Below, piece after piece: positions 49,952 through 58,433 of a stretch of DNA of 64,000 nucleotides. The position numbers and the translations under genes were made by a program. The notes below the pieces were generated by a model that ran no database searches, was not told the DNA's origin, and worked only from the letters and a program-made list of their open reading frames with translations. This stretch comes from Ramlibacter henchirensis (GTDB lineage Bacteria; Pseudomonadota; Gammaproteobacteria; Burkholderiales; Burkholderiaceae_C). Within the stretch, counting starts at the first letter, position 1, and each line of letters opens with the position of its first letter. The stretch lies in contig NZ_SMLM01000001.1 in the NCBI RefSeq assembly GCF_004682015.1, forward strand, positions 248,001 through 312,000, in the 5' to 3' direction.

Positions 49952-51633
49952 ACCGCGAGCCGATCGGCGACGTCGTGCCGTTCAGCGCCGACGACATCGC
50001 GCAGGCGCGCCGCATGGCGCCCAGCCGCGGGCTGAGCGTGGTGGCCACGCTCGAAGAGATAGCGCAGGGCGCGCCAGCCGCGTTCGTCGCGCGGCTCGGG
50101 GCCTCGCTGCAGTACCCGGTGGCGGGCATCCATGACCTGCACCGCTGGCACCCCGCGTTCGACGTGCTGCCCTTCACCGAGGCGCTCAAGGCGCAGGTGC
50201 TGCCCATGTGGGACGCGGGGTCGCTGCGGCTGGTGCTGGGCGATCCGTTCTCCTTCGGGCGCATCGCATGGGCCGAGGAGCGGATCGGCGCGCCGTTCAC
50301 CTGGACGCTCGCCCACCACGGCGACGTGGCCGCGTACCTGGCCCGCCACGAGGAGGGCCTGTCCGCGATGGCGAGCCTCGTCCCCGACGCTCCTTCGCGC
50401 GGCTCGCAGGACATCGATGTCGAGGACCTCTCGTTCCAGAGCATTACGCAGGACACGAGCCAGGTGGTGCGGCTGGTGCGCTCCACGCTCTACGACGCGC
50501 TCAAGGCGCATGCGTCGGACATCCACCTGGAGACAACGCCGGCGGGGCTCTCGATCCGCTATCGGCTCGACGGCGTGCTGGTGTCGATCGGCCAGGCCCA
50601 CGGGCAGGAGGTGGCGGAGCAGGCCATCTCGCGGCTGAAGGTGATGGCCGAGCTGGACATCTCCGAGCGGCGCGTGCCGCAGGACGGCCGCTTCACGGTG
50701 TCCGTGCAGGGCCGCGAGATCGACTTCCGCGTGTCCATCATGCCCTCCATCTTCGGCGAGGACGCGGTGCTGCGCATCCTGGACAAGCAGCGGCTGGCGG
50801 ACGCCGTTCGAGGGCTCACGCTGGACTCGCTGGGCTTCGAGGAGCGCGATCGCGTCCTCATCCGGCGCTTCGCGAGTGAGCCCTACGGCATGCTGCTGGT
50901 GACGGGACCCACCGGCAGCGGCAAGACGACCACGCTGTATGCCGCGTTGTCCGAGACCAGCACGGGGCACGACAAGGTCATCACCATCGAGGACCCGGTG
51001 GAGTACCAGCTGCCGGGCGTGCTGCAGATCCCCGTGAACGAGCGCAAGGGGCTCACCTTCGCGCGCGGGTTGCGGTCCATCCTGCGCCACGACCCCGACC
51101 GCGTGATGGTCGGCGAGATCCGCGACCCGGAGACTGCGCAGATCGCGGTGCAGGCCGCGCTGACGGGTCACCTCGTGTTCACCACCGTGCACGCCAACAA
51201 CGTCTTCGACGTGCTCGGCCGTTTCACGCACATGGAGGTGGACCCGTACAGCTTCGCGGCGGCGCTGACCGGCATCGTGGCGCAGCGGCTGGTGCGTCTG
51301 AACTGCCCGCACTGCAGCGAGCCGGTCACCCCGACCGAGGAGCAGCTGCAGTCATCGCTGCTGACGGGCGATACGTCCGGCTTCCGCTTCATGGCGGGCA
51401 GCGGCTGCGGCCAGTGCCGCAGCACCGGCCACCTCGGACGGACCGCGATCGCCGAGATCATGGTGATGAACGACGAACTGCGCGAAATGATCGTGGCGCG
51501 CGAACCGATCCGCGCGCTCAAGGAAGTGGCGCGCCGCGGCGGCACCCGCTTCCTGCGCGAGGCGGCGCTGGAACTGGTGCGCACCGGCAGGACGAGCTTG
51601 GAGGAGATCAACCGTGTCACTTTCGTGGCGTGA
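49948..51633 (+). CDS. gspE: Type II secretion ATPase GspE
   Basis: This 561-residue motor has Walker A GPTGSGKTTTLY, the Asp box EDPVEYQLPG, Walker B VGEIRDPETA, HLVFTTVHANN and a zinc tetracysteine (CPHC and CGQC). The GTG start overlaps the gspF stop. It would drive the pseudopilus encoded around it. It carries the same domain set as PilB but is shorter. Confidence 0.93.
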   Translation: MNREPIGDVVPFSADDIAQARRMAPSRGLSVVATLEEIAQGAPAAFVARLGASLQYPVAGIHDLHRWHPAFDVLPFTEALKAQVLPMWDAGSLRLVLGDPFSFGRIAWAEERIGAPFTWTLAHHGDVAAYLARHEEGLSAMASLVPDAPSRGSQDIDVEDLSFQSITQDTSQVVRLVRSTLYDALKAHASDIHLETTPAGLSIRYRLDGVLVSIGQAHGQEVAEQAISRLKVMAELDISERRVPQDGRFTVSVQGREIDFRVSIMPSIFGEDAVLRILDKQRLADAVRGLTLDSLGFEERDRVLIRRFASEPYGMLLVTGPTGSGKTTTLYAALSETSTGHDKVITIEDPVEYQLPGVLQIPVNERKGLTFARGLRSILRHDPDRVMVGEIRDPETAQIAVQAALTGHLVFTTVHANNVFDVLGRFTHMEVDPYSFAAALTGIVAQRLVRLNCPHCSEPVTPTEEQLQSSLLTGDTSGFRFMAGSGCGQCRSTGHLGRTAIAEIMVMNDELREMIVAREPIRALKEVARRGGTRFLREAALELVRTGRTSLEEINRVTFVA

Positions 51634-52918
51634 TCCGGTCCGCGTCTTCGTCTCCGGGGACGAAGTTCGCATCAGGCTTGGCGGCCGCAGCAGCGCGGCG
51701 GATGCGCAGCCTTGTGCGCTGGGCGTTCCCGCGGCGGAGGGCTGCGTCACCGCATTGCGCTCGCTGCTCGCGCGCAACGACGTGGGCCGCGCGCGAGTCG
51801 AGGTGGTGCTGTCCAACCAGCTGGTGCGCTACGCGCTGGTCCCCGACGCCGACCTGCTGCGCGATGCCGCCGAGCGACAGGCGGCCGCGATGCATTCCCT
51901 GGCCCACCTGTACGGCGAGGCCGCCGCGGGCTGGCGCGTGGCCCACGACATGGCGGACGGGTTCCTGTCCATGGTGGCGGCCGGCGTCGATGCCGCGCTG
52001 CTCGCAGGGCTCGAGTCCGTGCTGAAGGAAGCAGGCGCCCGCTCGGTGAAGGTCCGGCCTGCGCTCGAGCTCGCCATCAATGCTGCTTCGCTGCCCCGCG
52101 CGTTCCATGGCTGGCTCGCTGTGCTCGAGCCCGGGCGCATCCTCGTCGCGTCAGTCGTGCGCGGATCGCTGGTGGCGATGCGCTCCCATCGCATCCGTTC
52201 CGATGCGATGGCGGAACTCCAGGTCCTGCTGAACCAGAGCCGCCTGCTCGACGGAATGGAAGACGCAGGCGACGTGATCGTGTGCGCGGAGCCGGCGGGC
52301 CTTCCTGAAATGCGCGAAGAGAGCGGCTGGCGCATGGTTCCGCTGGATTTCACGGCCACGTCCAAGGCACCGTCCTGGCGCGCGAATAGCGTCCGCATCG
52401 ATTTCGGCACGCACAGGCGCGAACTGCGGCCGGCCGAACTCGTCATCCTCGCGGCAGGTGTCGCCGCCCTGTCGTTCGCCTTCGTGCAGTACGGAAATGC
52501 GGTGAACGAACGCGCCTCGCTGCAACGCTCATTGGCCGAAGCGGATCGGTTTACGAAACGCCAGGGGCCGGCACTGGAAACGCGCGGGCTGGACAAGGCT
52601 TCCACTGCGGAGGTGCAGCGCGCCAACGCCGTCGTGGCGCGGCTTTCCGTGCCTTGGGATTCGCTGTTCATGGACATCGAGTCCGCGGCAGGGGAGGGCA
52701 TCGCGCTCACCGGCTTCGAGCCCGAAGCCGGGCTGCGGCGCCTGCGCATCCAGGGCGAGGCGCGGCGCTTCGAGGACCTCACGCGCTACCTGGGTCGGCT
52801 GGAGAACGCGCCATCCCTGCAGAACGTCTTTCTCACCGGTCACGAGGCGCGCGACCGCGGCCTGACCTTCACCTTGACCGCCGATTGGATCCGGAGCGAT
52901 GAAGCAGCACGCCCGTGA
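51614..52918 (+). CDS. PilM/PilN-like (GspL-type) bitopic assembly protein
   Basis: This 434-residue protein has a cytoplasmic N-terminal part resembling PilM/GspL actin-like domains (VEVVLSNQLVRYALVPDADL), one membrane segment near residues 278-300, and a periplasmic PilN-like coiled-coil plus ferredoxin-like domain. It therefore joins PilM and PilN functions in one chain, as GspL does. A GTG start lies 20 bp inside gspE. Confidence 0.72.
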   Translation: MSLSWRDPVRVFVSGDEVRIRLGGRSSAADAQPCALGVPAAEGCVTALRSLLARNDVGRARVEVVLSNQLVRYALVPDADLLRDAAERQAAAMHSLAHLYGEAAAGWRVAHDMADGFLSMVAAGVDAALLAGLESVLKEAGARSVKVRPALELAINAASLPRAFHGWLAVLEPGRILVASVVRGSLVAMRSHRIRSDAMAELQVLLNQSRLLDGMEDAGDVIVCAEPAGLPEMREESGWRMVPLDFTATSKAPSWRANSVRIDFGTHRRELRPAELVILAAGVAALSFAFVQYGNAVNERASLQRSLAEADRFTKRQGPALETRGLDKASTAEVQRANAVVARLSVPWDSLFMDIESAAGEGIALTGFEPEAGLRRLRIQGEARRFEDLTRYLGRLENAPSLQNVFLTGHEARDRGLTFTLTADWIRSDEAARP

Positions 52919-53447
52919 GTTGCGCCGCCTCGTGCGCCGCCTCGGCTGGTTTGCCGCGGCCGGCCTCGCCATGCTGCTCGCCGCGGTCCTCCTGCATTTC
53001 GGCGGCGCGCGACCCGTGCTTTCGGAGGTCGAGGCTTCGCGCCTGAAGCTCGCCACGTTGCGCGAGCAACTCGGTGCCGGAGGCCACCGCTTCGGCGAGC
53101 CGATTGCCAAGAGCGTGCCCGAGCAGCTAAGGGCGTTCCGCGAGTTCCTTCCGCGCAGCGAGTCGCTTCCGCGCTGGCTCGATGCGCTGCATGCCTCGGC
53201 GCGGGGCACGGGTGTCGCGATCCGTTCGGGCGAGTACCGCCTGGAGCGGCAGGAAGGCGGCCTCCTGCGCTATCACGTGACGCTGCCGGTAACCGGCAAC
53301 TACACGCAGCTGCGGCAGTTCGTGAACGCCGTGCTCCAAGACGTGCCGGCCGCGTCGCTCGACGACGTGCAGCTGCGGCGCGAGGCCGGCGCGGCGGATC
53401 GCCTCGAGGCGCGCCTGCGGTTCTCCATCCATTTCGCGGGGCAGTGA
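52899..53447 (+). CDS. PilO/GspM-like inner-membrane assembly protein
   Basis: This 182-residue protein has one N-terminal membrane segment (about residues 17-34), a coiled-coil stretch (EVEASRLKLATLREQL) and a ferredoxin-like PilO domain with YHVTLPVTGNYTQLRQF. It likely pairs with the GspL-like protein whose gene it overlaps by 20 bp. Confidence 0.75.
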   Translation: MKQHARELRRLVRRLGWFAAAGLAMLLAAVLLHFGGARPVLSEVEASRLKLATLREQLGAGGHRFGEPIAKSVPEQLRAFREFLPRSESLPRWLDALHASARGTGVAIRSGEYRLERQEGGLLRYHVTLPVTGNYTQLRQFVNAVLQDVPAASLDDVQLRREAGAADRLEARLRFSIHFAGQ

Positions 53448-53448
53448 G

Positions 53449-54033
53449 ATGGGACTGAACACGCCCCGCATGCGCTGGATCGCCTACAGCCTCGCGGCCG
53501 CCGGGACGCTGGCAGCAATCGTGCTCAGTGAGCCGTCGTCGCAGGAGCAAACCGTGGCAGTCGTCGAACCCGTGCGGCGCGAGACTCGGACCGCCACGCC
53601 GATAGCGCAGGCCGAGGGCGAAGTGCGCGTGCGCCTCGACCTGCTGCGCAGGGCGCCCGGCTCGGAGTTGCCGCGCGCCGATCCATTCGCGTTGCCCGCG
53701 CCCCCGGCACCTGTCCAGCCCACCATTCAAGCCGCGCCGCCGCCCCCGAAGCCGCAGGCGCCGGCGCTGCCCTTCACGTACCTCGGCAAGTGGACCGAGA
53801 ACGGCAAGACCATCGTGTACCTGGCGCGCGGCGAGAGCCATGTCGCCGTCAAGGGACCGGGGCGGCTGGACGACAGCTATTCGGTGGAGTCCGTGGACGA
53901 ACGGCAGATCGTCTTGACCTACCAGCCGCTGGGCGTGCGGCAGGTGCTGCCGCTGGCAGCGGGCGCCGCGCCCGCGCCCTCCGCCGCCGCACCGCGCCCC
54001 AACGAATCCGAGCCATCCGAGGAGACCAATTGA
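53449..54033 (+). CDS. PilP/GspC-like secretion protein
   Basis: This 194-residue protein has one membrane segment (about residues 10-26), a Pro/Ala-rich linker and a small beta domain (FTYLGKWTENGKTIVYLARG) like the PilP/GspC homology region that docks the secretin. It starts 1 base after the PilO-like gene and overlaps the secretin start. The family match is weak but position and layout fit. Confidence 0.68.
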   Translation: MGLNTPRMRWIAYSLAAAGTLAAIVLSEPSSQEQTVAVVEPVRRETRTATPIAQAEGEVRVRLDLLRRAPGSELPRADPFALPAPPAPVQPTIQAAPPPPKPQAPALPFTYLGKWTENGKTIVYLARGESHVAVKGPGRLDDSYSVESVDERQIVLTYQPLGVRQVLPLAAGAAPAPSAAAPRPNESEPSEETN

Positions 54034-56270
54034 CCGCGCAACAACCGACCCCGGAAGCACGGCGCCGAGGCCGCCTGGCCCTGCTGGCGCCCTGGCTGCT
54101 GCTGGCCGCCTGCGCCACCCAGCAGCCTGACCTGCGCGAAGGCCAGCAGCTGATCGCTGCCGGCCGCTTCCAGGAAGGACTGGCCCGGCTCGAAGCGGCC
54201 GCCAAGGCGCAGCCGCGCGATCCGCAGGCGTACACCACCTACATCACGCAGCGTGCCGCGATCGTGAACGCGCAGGTGCGGGACGGCGACGCGCTCAGGG
54301 TCGCAGGCGACCTGCGCGGGGCCGAGGCGCAGTACCGGGCGGCGCTGCAGCTGGACCCGACGTCGGCCCTGGCGCAAGCCGGCCTGGAAGCGACCGCCCG
54401 GGCTGCGCGAAGCGACGCGAGCATGATCGAGGCGGAGCAGGCGCTGCGCGCAGGCGACGTGGCCAAGGCGGAGCGGCTCACGCGCTCGGTGCTTTCCGCG
54501 GAGTCCAACCATCCTCGCGCCCGCGCCATGATGAAGGCCGTGGCGGAACGGCGGGCGGCCGCGGAGACAGTGCCGCCCAGGCTGCGATCGGCACTGCAAC
54601 GGCAGATCTCGCTGGACCTGCGCGATGCTCCCCTGCGTTCGATCCTGAACATCATCGCCAGCAACGGCGAGCTCAATTTCGTCTTCGACCGCGACGTCAA
54701 GACCGACCAGCGCGCCAGCATCTTCGTGCGCGACATGAGCCTGGACGACATCCTGCGCATCCTGCTGCTGACCAACCAGCTCGAACGCAAGGTGCTCAAC
54801 GAGAACTCGATCCTGGTCTACCCCGCGACGCAGGCCAAGCAGCGCGAATACCAGGAGCTGGTCACCCGCAGCTTCTATCTGGCGAATTCCGACCCGAAGC
54901 AGACCGCCGCGATGATCCGCGCGCTGGTGAAGACGCGCGACCTGTTCGTCGACGAGAAGCTCAACCTGATCATCATGCGCGACACGCCGGACGCGGTGCG
55001 GCTGGCAGAGCAGCTGGTCGCGACGCAGGACCTGGGCGAGCCCGAGGTGATGCTGGAGCTGGAGGTGCTCGAGGTGGCGTCCAGCCTGGTCCAGGAACTC
55101 GGCGTGCGTTATCCGGAGCAGGTGAGCTTCTTCTCGCCGGATGCGAGCGGTGCGTTCCCGGCGCTCGTGGAGCTGCGGCGCTCCAGCGGGCTGCGGGCGC
55201 TGGTGCCGAACCCGGTGCTGCTGCTCACGCTGCGGCAGCAGGACGGGACGACCAACCTGCTGGCCAACCCGCGCATCCGCGTGAAGAACCGCGAGAAGGC
55301 CAAGGTTCACATCGGCGAACGCGTGCCCGTCATCACGACCACGTCGACCGCCAACGTCGGCGTCTCGTCGTCGGTGAACTACCTCGAGACCGGCCTCAAG
55401 CTGGACGTGGAGCCGAACATCTTCCTGGAGGACGAGGTCGCCATCAAGGTGCAGCTGGAGGTGTCCAACATCCTCGAACAGCTGAACGTGTCCGGCACCG
55501 TCGCGTACCGGCTCGGCACGCGCAACGCCGCGACCACCTTGCGCCTGCGCGATGGCGAGACGCAGGTGCTGGCGGGCCTGATCAACAGCGAGGACCGCAA
55601 GTCTTTCACCAAGGTTCCTTACGCGGGCGACCTGCCGGTCCTGGGCCGGCTGTTCCGCAACGACGACGAGCGCGGCAGCAAGACCGAGATCGTCCTGCTG
55701 CTCACGCCGCGCGTGGTGCGAAACCTGGCCCGGCCCGACACGGTCGCGCCGATGTTCTCCTCTGGGACGGAGGCTGCTCCGGGCGCCGCGCCGCTGCGTC
55801 TGGCCAGCGGCGGTCGCGTGGGACTCACGCCCGACGCCTCTGCGGCCGGCACGGCGGGTCCCGCCCCAGCCGCCGCAGCGCAGGCGCCGGCGCAGCCCGC
55901 CGTGCCCCTCAACCTCGTGGCGCCTGCGCAGGCGCCCGTCGGGTCGGAGTTCAGCGTCACGCTGTCGCTGCCCACGGGCAATGCGCCGGTCACGGCCAGC
56001 GTGCAACTCACGTTCGACCCGGCCGTGCTGAACCTGGTGGGCATCAGCCCCGCTTCTCCGGGCAGCCCGCCCGCGCCGGACCGCGGCACCGTGGCGGTGG
56101 AGGTGGCATCCGCCGGCATCCCGGGCACGCCGACCACGCCGACGCAGCTGCGGTTCCGCGTGGTCGGGAAGGAGCCGACCAACACCGAGATCGGGATCGA
56201 GGTGGTCTCGGCGAGCCGGCCGGTGCAGGCGCCGCCGTCGTCGCAGCCCGTGAGCATCGTGGGGCGGTAG
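54030..56270 (+). CDS. gspD: Secretin (GspD/PilQ-like) lipoprotein with N-terminal TPR-like part and C-terminal cohesin domain
   Basis: This 746-residue outer-membrane channel has a lipobox (LLLAACAT), a TPR-like region (about 35-165), an STN-type domain (near 185-240), N domains and the secretin core (roughly 350-560, with VPYAGDLPVLGRLF and TEIVLLLTPRVV). A Pro/Ala linker leads to a C-terminal cohesin-like beta domain (about 620-746). The TTG start follows GGAG. Cohesin domains bind partners, so it may hold cargo or wall-bound proteins; that is inferred. Confidence 0.88.
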   Translation: MTAQQPTPEARRRGRLALLAPWLLLAACATQQPDLREGQQLIAAGRFQEGLARLEAAAKAQPRDPQAYTTYITQRAAIVNAQVRDGDALRVAGDLRGAEAQYRAALQLDPTSALAQAGLEATARAARSDASMIEAEQALRAGDVAKAERLTRSVLSAESNHPRARAMMKAVAERRAAAETVPPRLRSALQRQISLDLRDAPLRSILNIIASNGELNFVFDRDVKTDQRASIFVRDMSLDDILRILLLTNQLERKVLNENSILVYPATQAKQREYQELVTRSFYLANSDPKQTAAMIRALVKTRDLFVDEKLNLIIMRDTPDAVRLAEQLVATQDLGEPEVMLELEVLEVASSLVQELGVRYPEQVSFFSPDASGAFPALVELRRSSGLRALVPNPVLLLTLRQQDGTTNLLANPRIRVKNREKAKVHIGERVPVITTTSTANVGVSSSVNYLETGLKLDVEPNIFLEDEVAIKVQLEVSNILEQLNVSGTVAYRLGTRNAATTLRLRDGETQVLAGLINSEDRKSFTKVPYAGDLPVLGRLFRNDDERGSKTEIVLLLTPRVVRNLARPDTVAPMFSSGTEAAPGAAPLRLASGGRVGLTPDASAAGTAGPAPAAAAQAPAQPAVPLNLVAPAQAPVGSEFSVTLSLPTGNAPVTASVQLTFDPAVLNLVGISPASPGSPPAPDRGTVAVEVASAGIPGTPTTPTQLRFRVVGKEPTNTEIGIEVVSASRPVQAPPSSQPVSIVGR

Positions 56271-56272
56271 GC

Positions 56273-56758
56273 ATGCGGCGTTCGCGCACCGGCCTCGGGG
56301 GTTTCTCGCTGATCGAGATGGTCATCACCGTGGCCATCATCGGCGTGCTGGCCTCGATCGCGCTGCCGCTCGGTCAGCTCACGGTTCAGCGCGCCAGGGA
56401 ACACGAGCTGCGGCGCGCACTGCGCGAGATCCGCACGGCGATCGACGAGTACAAGCGCGCCGCCGACCAGGGGCGCGTGGCCCGCGCGGCGGATGCCTCC
56501 GGCTATCCGCCTTCCCTGGACGTGCTGGTGGATGGCGTGCCGAACGCGAAGGATCCCGCCAAGCGCCCGATCTACTTCCTGCGCCGCCTGCCGCGCGACC
56601 CCTTCCACGAAGGCGAGGCGTCGCGCGCCTCCGAGACGTGGGGATTGCGCAGCTACGACTCTCCGCCGGACAACCCGCGCCCGGGCAAGGACGTGTTCGA
56701 CGTCCATTCGCGCTCCGCCGCCGTCGGCATCGGCGGCGTGCCCTACCGGGAGTGGTGA
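56273..56758 (+). CDS. Type II pseudopilin (GspG/H-like)
   Basis: This 161-residue protein has a leader ending in Gly before FSLIEMVITVAIIGVLASIA, a PilD-type site with Glu at +5, followed by an amphipathic helix (RAREHELRRALREIRTAID). The globular part contains DPFHEGEA and WGLRSY. It starts 2 bases after the secretin gene and should form part of the pseudopilus. Confidence 0.82.
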   Translation: MRRSRTGLGGFSLIEMVITVAIIGVLASIALPLGQLTVQRAREHELRRALREIRTAIDEYKRAADQGRVARAADASGYPPSLDVLVDGVPNAKDPAKRPIYFLRRLPRDPFHEGEASRASETWGLRSYDSPPDNPRPGKDVFDVHSRSAAVGIGGVPYREW

Positions 56759-56759
56759 C

Positions 56760-57137
56760 GTGCGCCGCCGCGGTTTCACGTTGATCGAACTGCTGATCGT
56801 CCTGTCGATCATGGCCGTGCTGTTGACCATCGCGCTGCCGCGCTACTTCCAGTCGGTCGACCGTTCGCGCGAGGTCGCCCTCGCGCAATCGCTGATGGTG
56901 GTGCGCGATGCCATCGACAAGTACTACTCGGACCGCGGGCGCTACCCCGACAGCCTGTCCGATCTCGTGCAGGCCCGGTACCTGCGCGCGCTTCCGGTGG
57001 ACCCCGTCACGGGCAACGCCGATGCGTGGGTGGTCGTGCCTCCGCCGGCGGGGACGATCGGCGGCGGTTCCCTGTACGACCTGCGCAGCGGTGCACCCGG
57101 CCAGTCCACCGAAGGCCGCGCCTTCTCGGAGTTCTGA
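56760..57137 (+). CDS. Type II pseudopilin
   Basis: This 125-residue protein begins at a GTG directly after the previous gene and has leader VRRRG before FTLIELLIVLSIMAVLLTIA, with Glu at +5. The rest (YYSDRGRYPDSLSDLVQARY) is GspG-like. The longer open frame upstream overlaps the neighbour and is rejected. Confidence 0.82.
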   Translation: MRRRGFTLIELLIVLSIMAVLLTIALPRYFQSVDRSREVALAQSLMVVRDAIDKYYSDRGRYPDSLSDLVQARYLRALPVDPVTGNADAWVVVPPPAGTIGGGSLYDLRSGAPGQSTEGRAFSEF

Positions 57138-57140
57138 GGG

Positions 57141-57620
57141 ATGCGGCAGAAGGGCTTCACCTACATCGGGCTGCTGCTGCTGGTGGCGATGACCACGAGT
57201 GCGCTGGCCGTCGCGGCCTCGCTCTGGAGCCTGGAAAGCCGGCGCGAGAAGGAAGCCGACCTGCTCTTCATCGGCGCCGAGTTCAGGCAGGCGATCGCGT
57301 CGTTCCGCGAGCGCACGCCCGCGGGGCAGGCGCCGCGCTTTCCGCAGCGGCTGGAGGAGCTCGTCGACGATCGCCGCTGGCCCACGACGCGGCGGCACCT
57401 GCGGCAGGTCTACGTCGACCCGATGACGGGCTCGCGCGACTGGGGCCTGGTCACCGCGCCCGGCGGCGGCATCGTGGGCGTCTACAGCCGTTCCGAAGCG
57501 GCGCCGGTCAAGCGCGCCCGCTTTCCGGAGGACTACGAGGGCTTCGACGATGCGCCGGGTTACCAGCAATGGCGCTTCGTCTACTCGAGCCCCGGCGGCC
57601 CGGCGCAGGAGAAGAACTGA
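57141..57620 (+). CDS. Atypical pseudopilin-like protein
   Basis: This 159-residue protein has MRQKG before FTYIGLLLLVAMTTSALAVA, a PilD-type site lacking the usual Glu at +5 (Ile-Gly instead). That trait is known for tip pseudopilins such as GspK. It is the last gene of the secretion block, and ends about 45 bases before operator D. Confidence 0.7.
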   Translation: MRQKGFTYIGLLLLVAMTTSALAVAASLWSLESRREKEADLLFIGAEFRQAIASFRERTPAGQAPRFPQRLEELVDDRRWPTTRRHLRQVYVDPMTGSRDWGLVTAPGGGIVGVYSRSEAAPVKRARFPEDYEGFDDAPGYQQWRFVYSSPGGPAQEKN

Positions 57621-57665
57621 GACGGCCATGGGGATCACCCTGATGAGGAGCGGAGTGCGCGAGCC

Positions 57666-57700
57666 TATACTTTTGGAATGCCGTTCTGCAGTACGCAACG
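57666..57700 (+). promoter_or_regulatory. Promoter -10 and 26-bp IclR-type operator D (ABC transporter promoter)
   Basis: TATACT (57666-57671) is followed after three bases by the operator (57675-57700), which reads GGAATGCCGTTCTG then ACGCAACG. It separates the pseudopilin gene from the ABC transporter and would control the ABC-DUF3299-iclR 2 unit. Confidence 0.7.
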
Positions 57701-57737
57701 GGCTTCCGGACCCACGGCGATCCGCAGGATGCAACCG

Positions 57738-58433
57738 GTGAAAGCGATCGAAGCGCGGGACCTCCGCTTCTCCTGGCCGGGGCAGCCGGAGTGCTTGAGC
57801 CTTCCGGCCCTGGACCTCGACGCCGGGAGCCATCTCTTCGTGCACGGCCCGAGCGGCAGCGGCAAGAGCACGCTGCTGTCCCTCCTGGCCGGCGTGCTCA
57901 CGCCGCAGGCCGGCAGTGTTTCGGTGCTCGGCCAATCCTGGACCGGATTGCGCCGCCCCGCGCGCGACCGTTTCCGCGCCGACCACATCGGCTACATCTT
58001 CCAGCAGTTCAACCTGCTGCCGTACCTGCCGGTGGTGGGCAATGTGACGCTGCCTTGCAAGCTGTCGCGCCGGCGCGCTGCGCGGGCCGAGGCCGCCGGC
58101 GGCGTGCTGGTCACCGGGCAGCTGCTGCTGCGCTCGCTGGGCATCGGGCCGGAGCTCTGGGATCGGCCCGCCGCGCAACTCTCGGTCGGCCAGCAGCAGC
58201 GCGTGGCGGCGGCGCGCGCCCTGATCGGGCAACCCGAACTCGTCATCGCCGACGAGCCCACGTCCGCGCTGGACGCGCAGCGGCGCGAGGGGTTCATGCA
58301 CCTGCTGCTGGCCGCCTGCGGCCGCGCGGGCAGCGCGCTGGTGTTCGTCAGCCATGACGAGCGACTGGCGACGCACTTCGCCCGATCCGTGTCGCTGGCG
58401 CGAGAGGATGCGGCGCAGGAGCACGTGGCGTGA
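57738..58433 (+). CDS. ABC transporter ATP-binding protein, LolD/MacB-like
   Basis: This 231-residue ATPase has Walker A GPSGSGKST, signature QLSVGQQQR and Walker B ELVIADEPTSALD. The GTG start has AGGA eight bases upstream; an ATG at 57729 is the alternative, and an ATG inside operator D is rejected. It overlaps the permease gene by 4 bp. LolD/MacB-type transporters move lipoproteins, peptides or act as mechanotransducers rather than importing small solutes. Confidence 0.88.
   Translation: MKAIEARDLRFSWPGQPECLSLPALDLDAGSHLFVHGPSGSGKSTLLSLLAGVLTPQAGSVSVLGQSWTGLRRPARDRFRADHIGYIFQQFNLLPYLPVVGNVTLPCKLSRRRAARAEAAGGVLVTGQLLLRSLGIGPELWDRPAAQLSVGQQQRVAAARALIGQPELVIADEPTSALDAQRREGFMHLLLAACGRAGSALVFVSHDERLATHFARSVSLAREDAAQEHVA

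Noticed and set aside
57678..57737. An upstream ATG extending the ABC ATPase gene.
   Set aside because: This ATG lies inside operator D just after the -10 hexamer and has no ribosome site; the GTG at 57738 has one.
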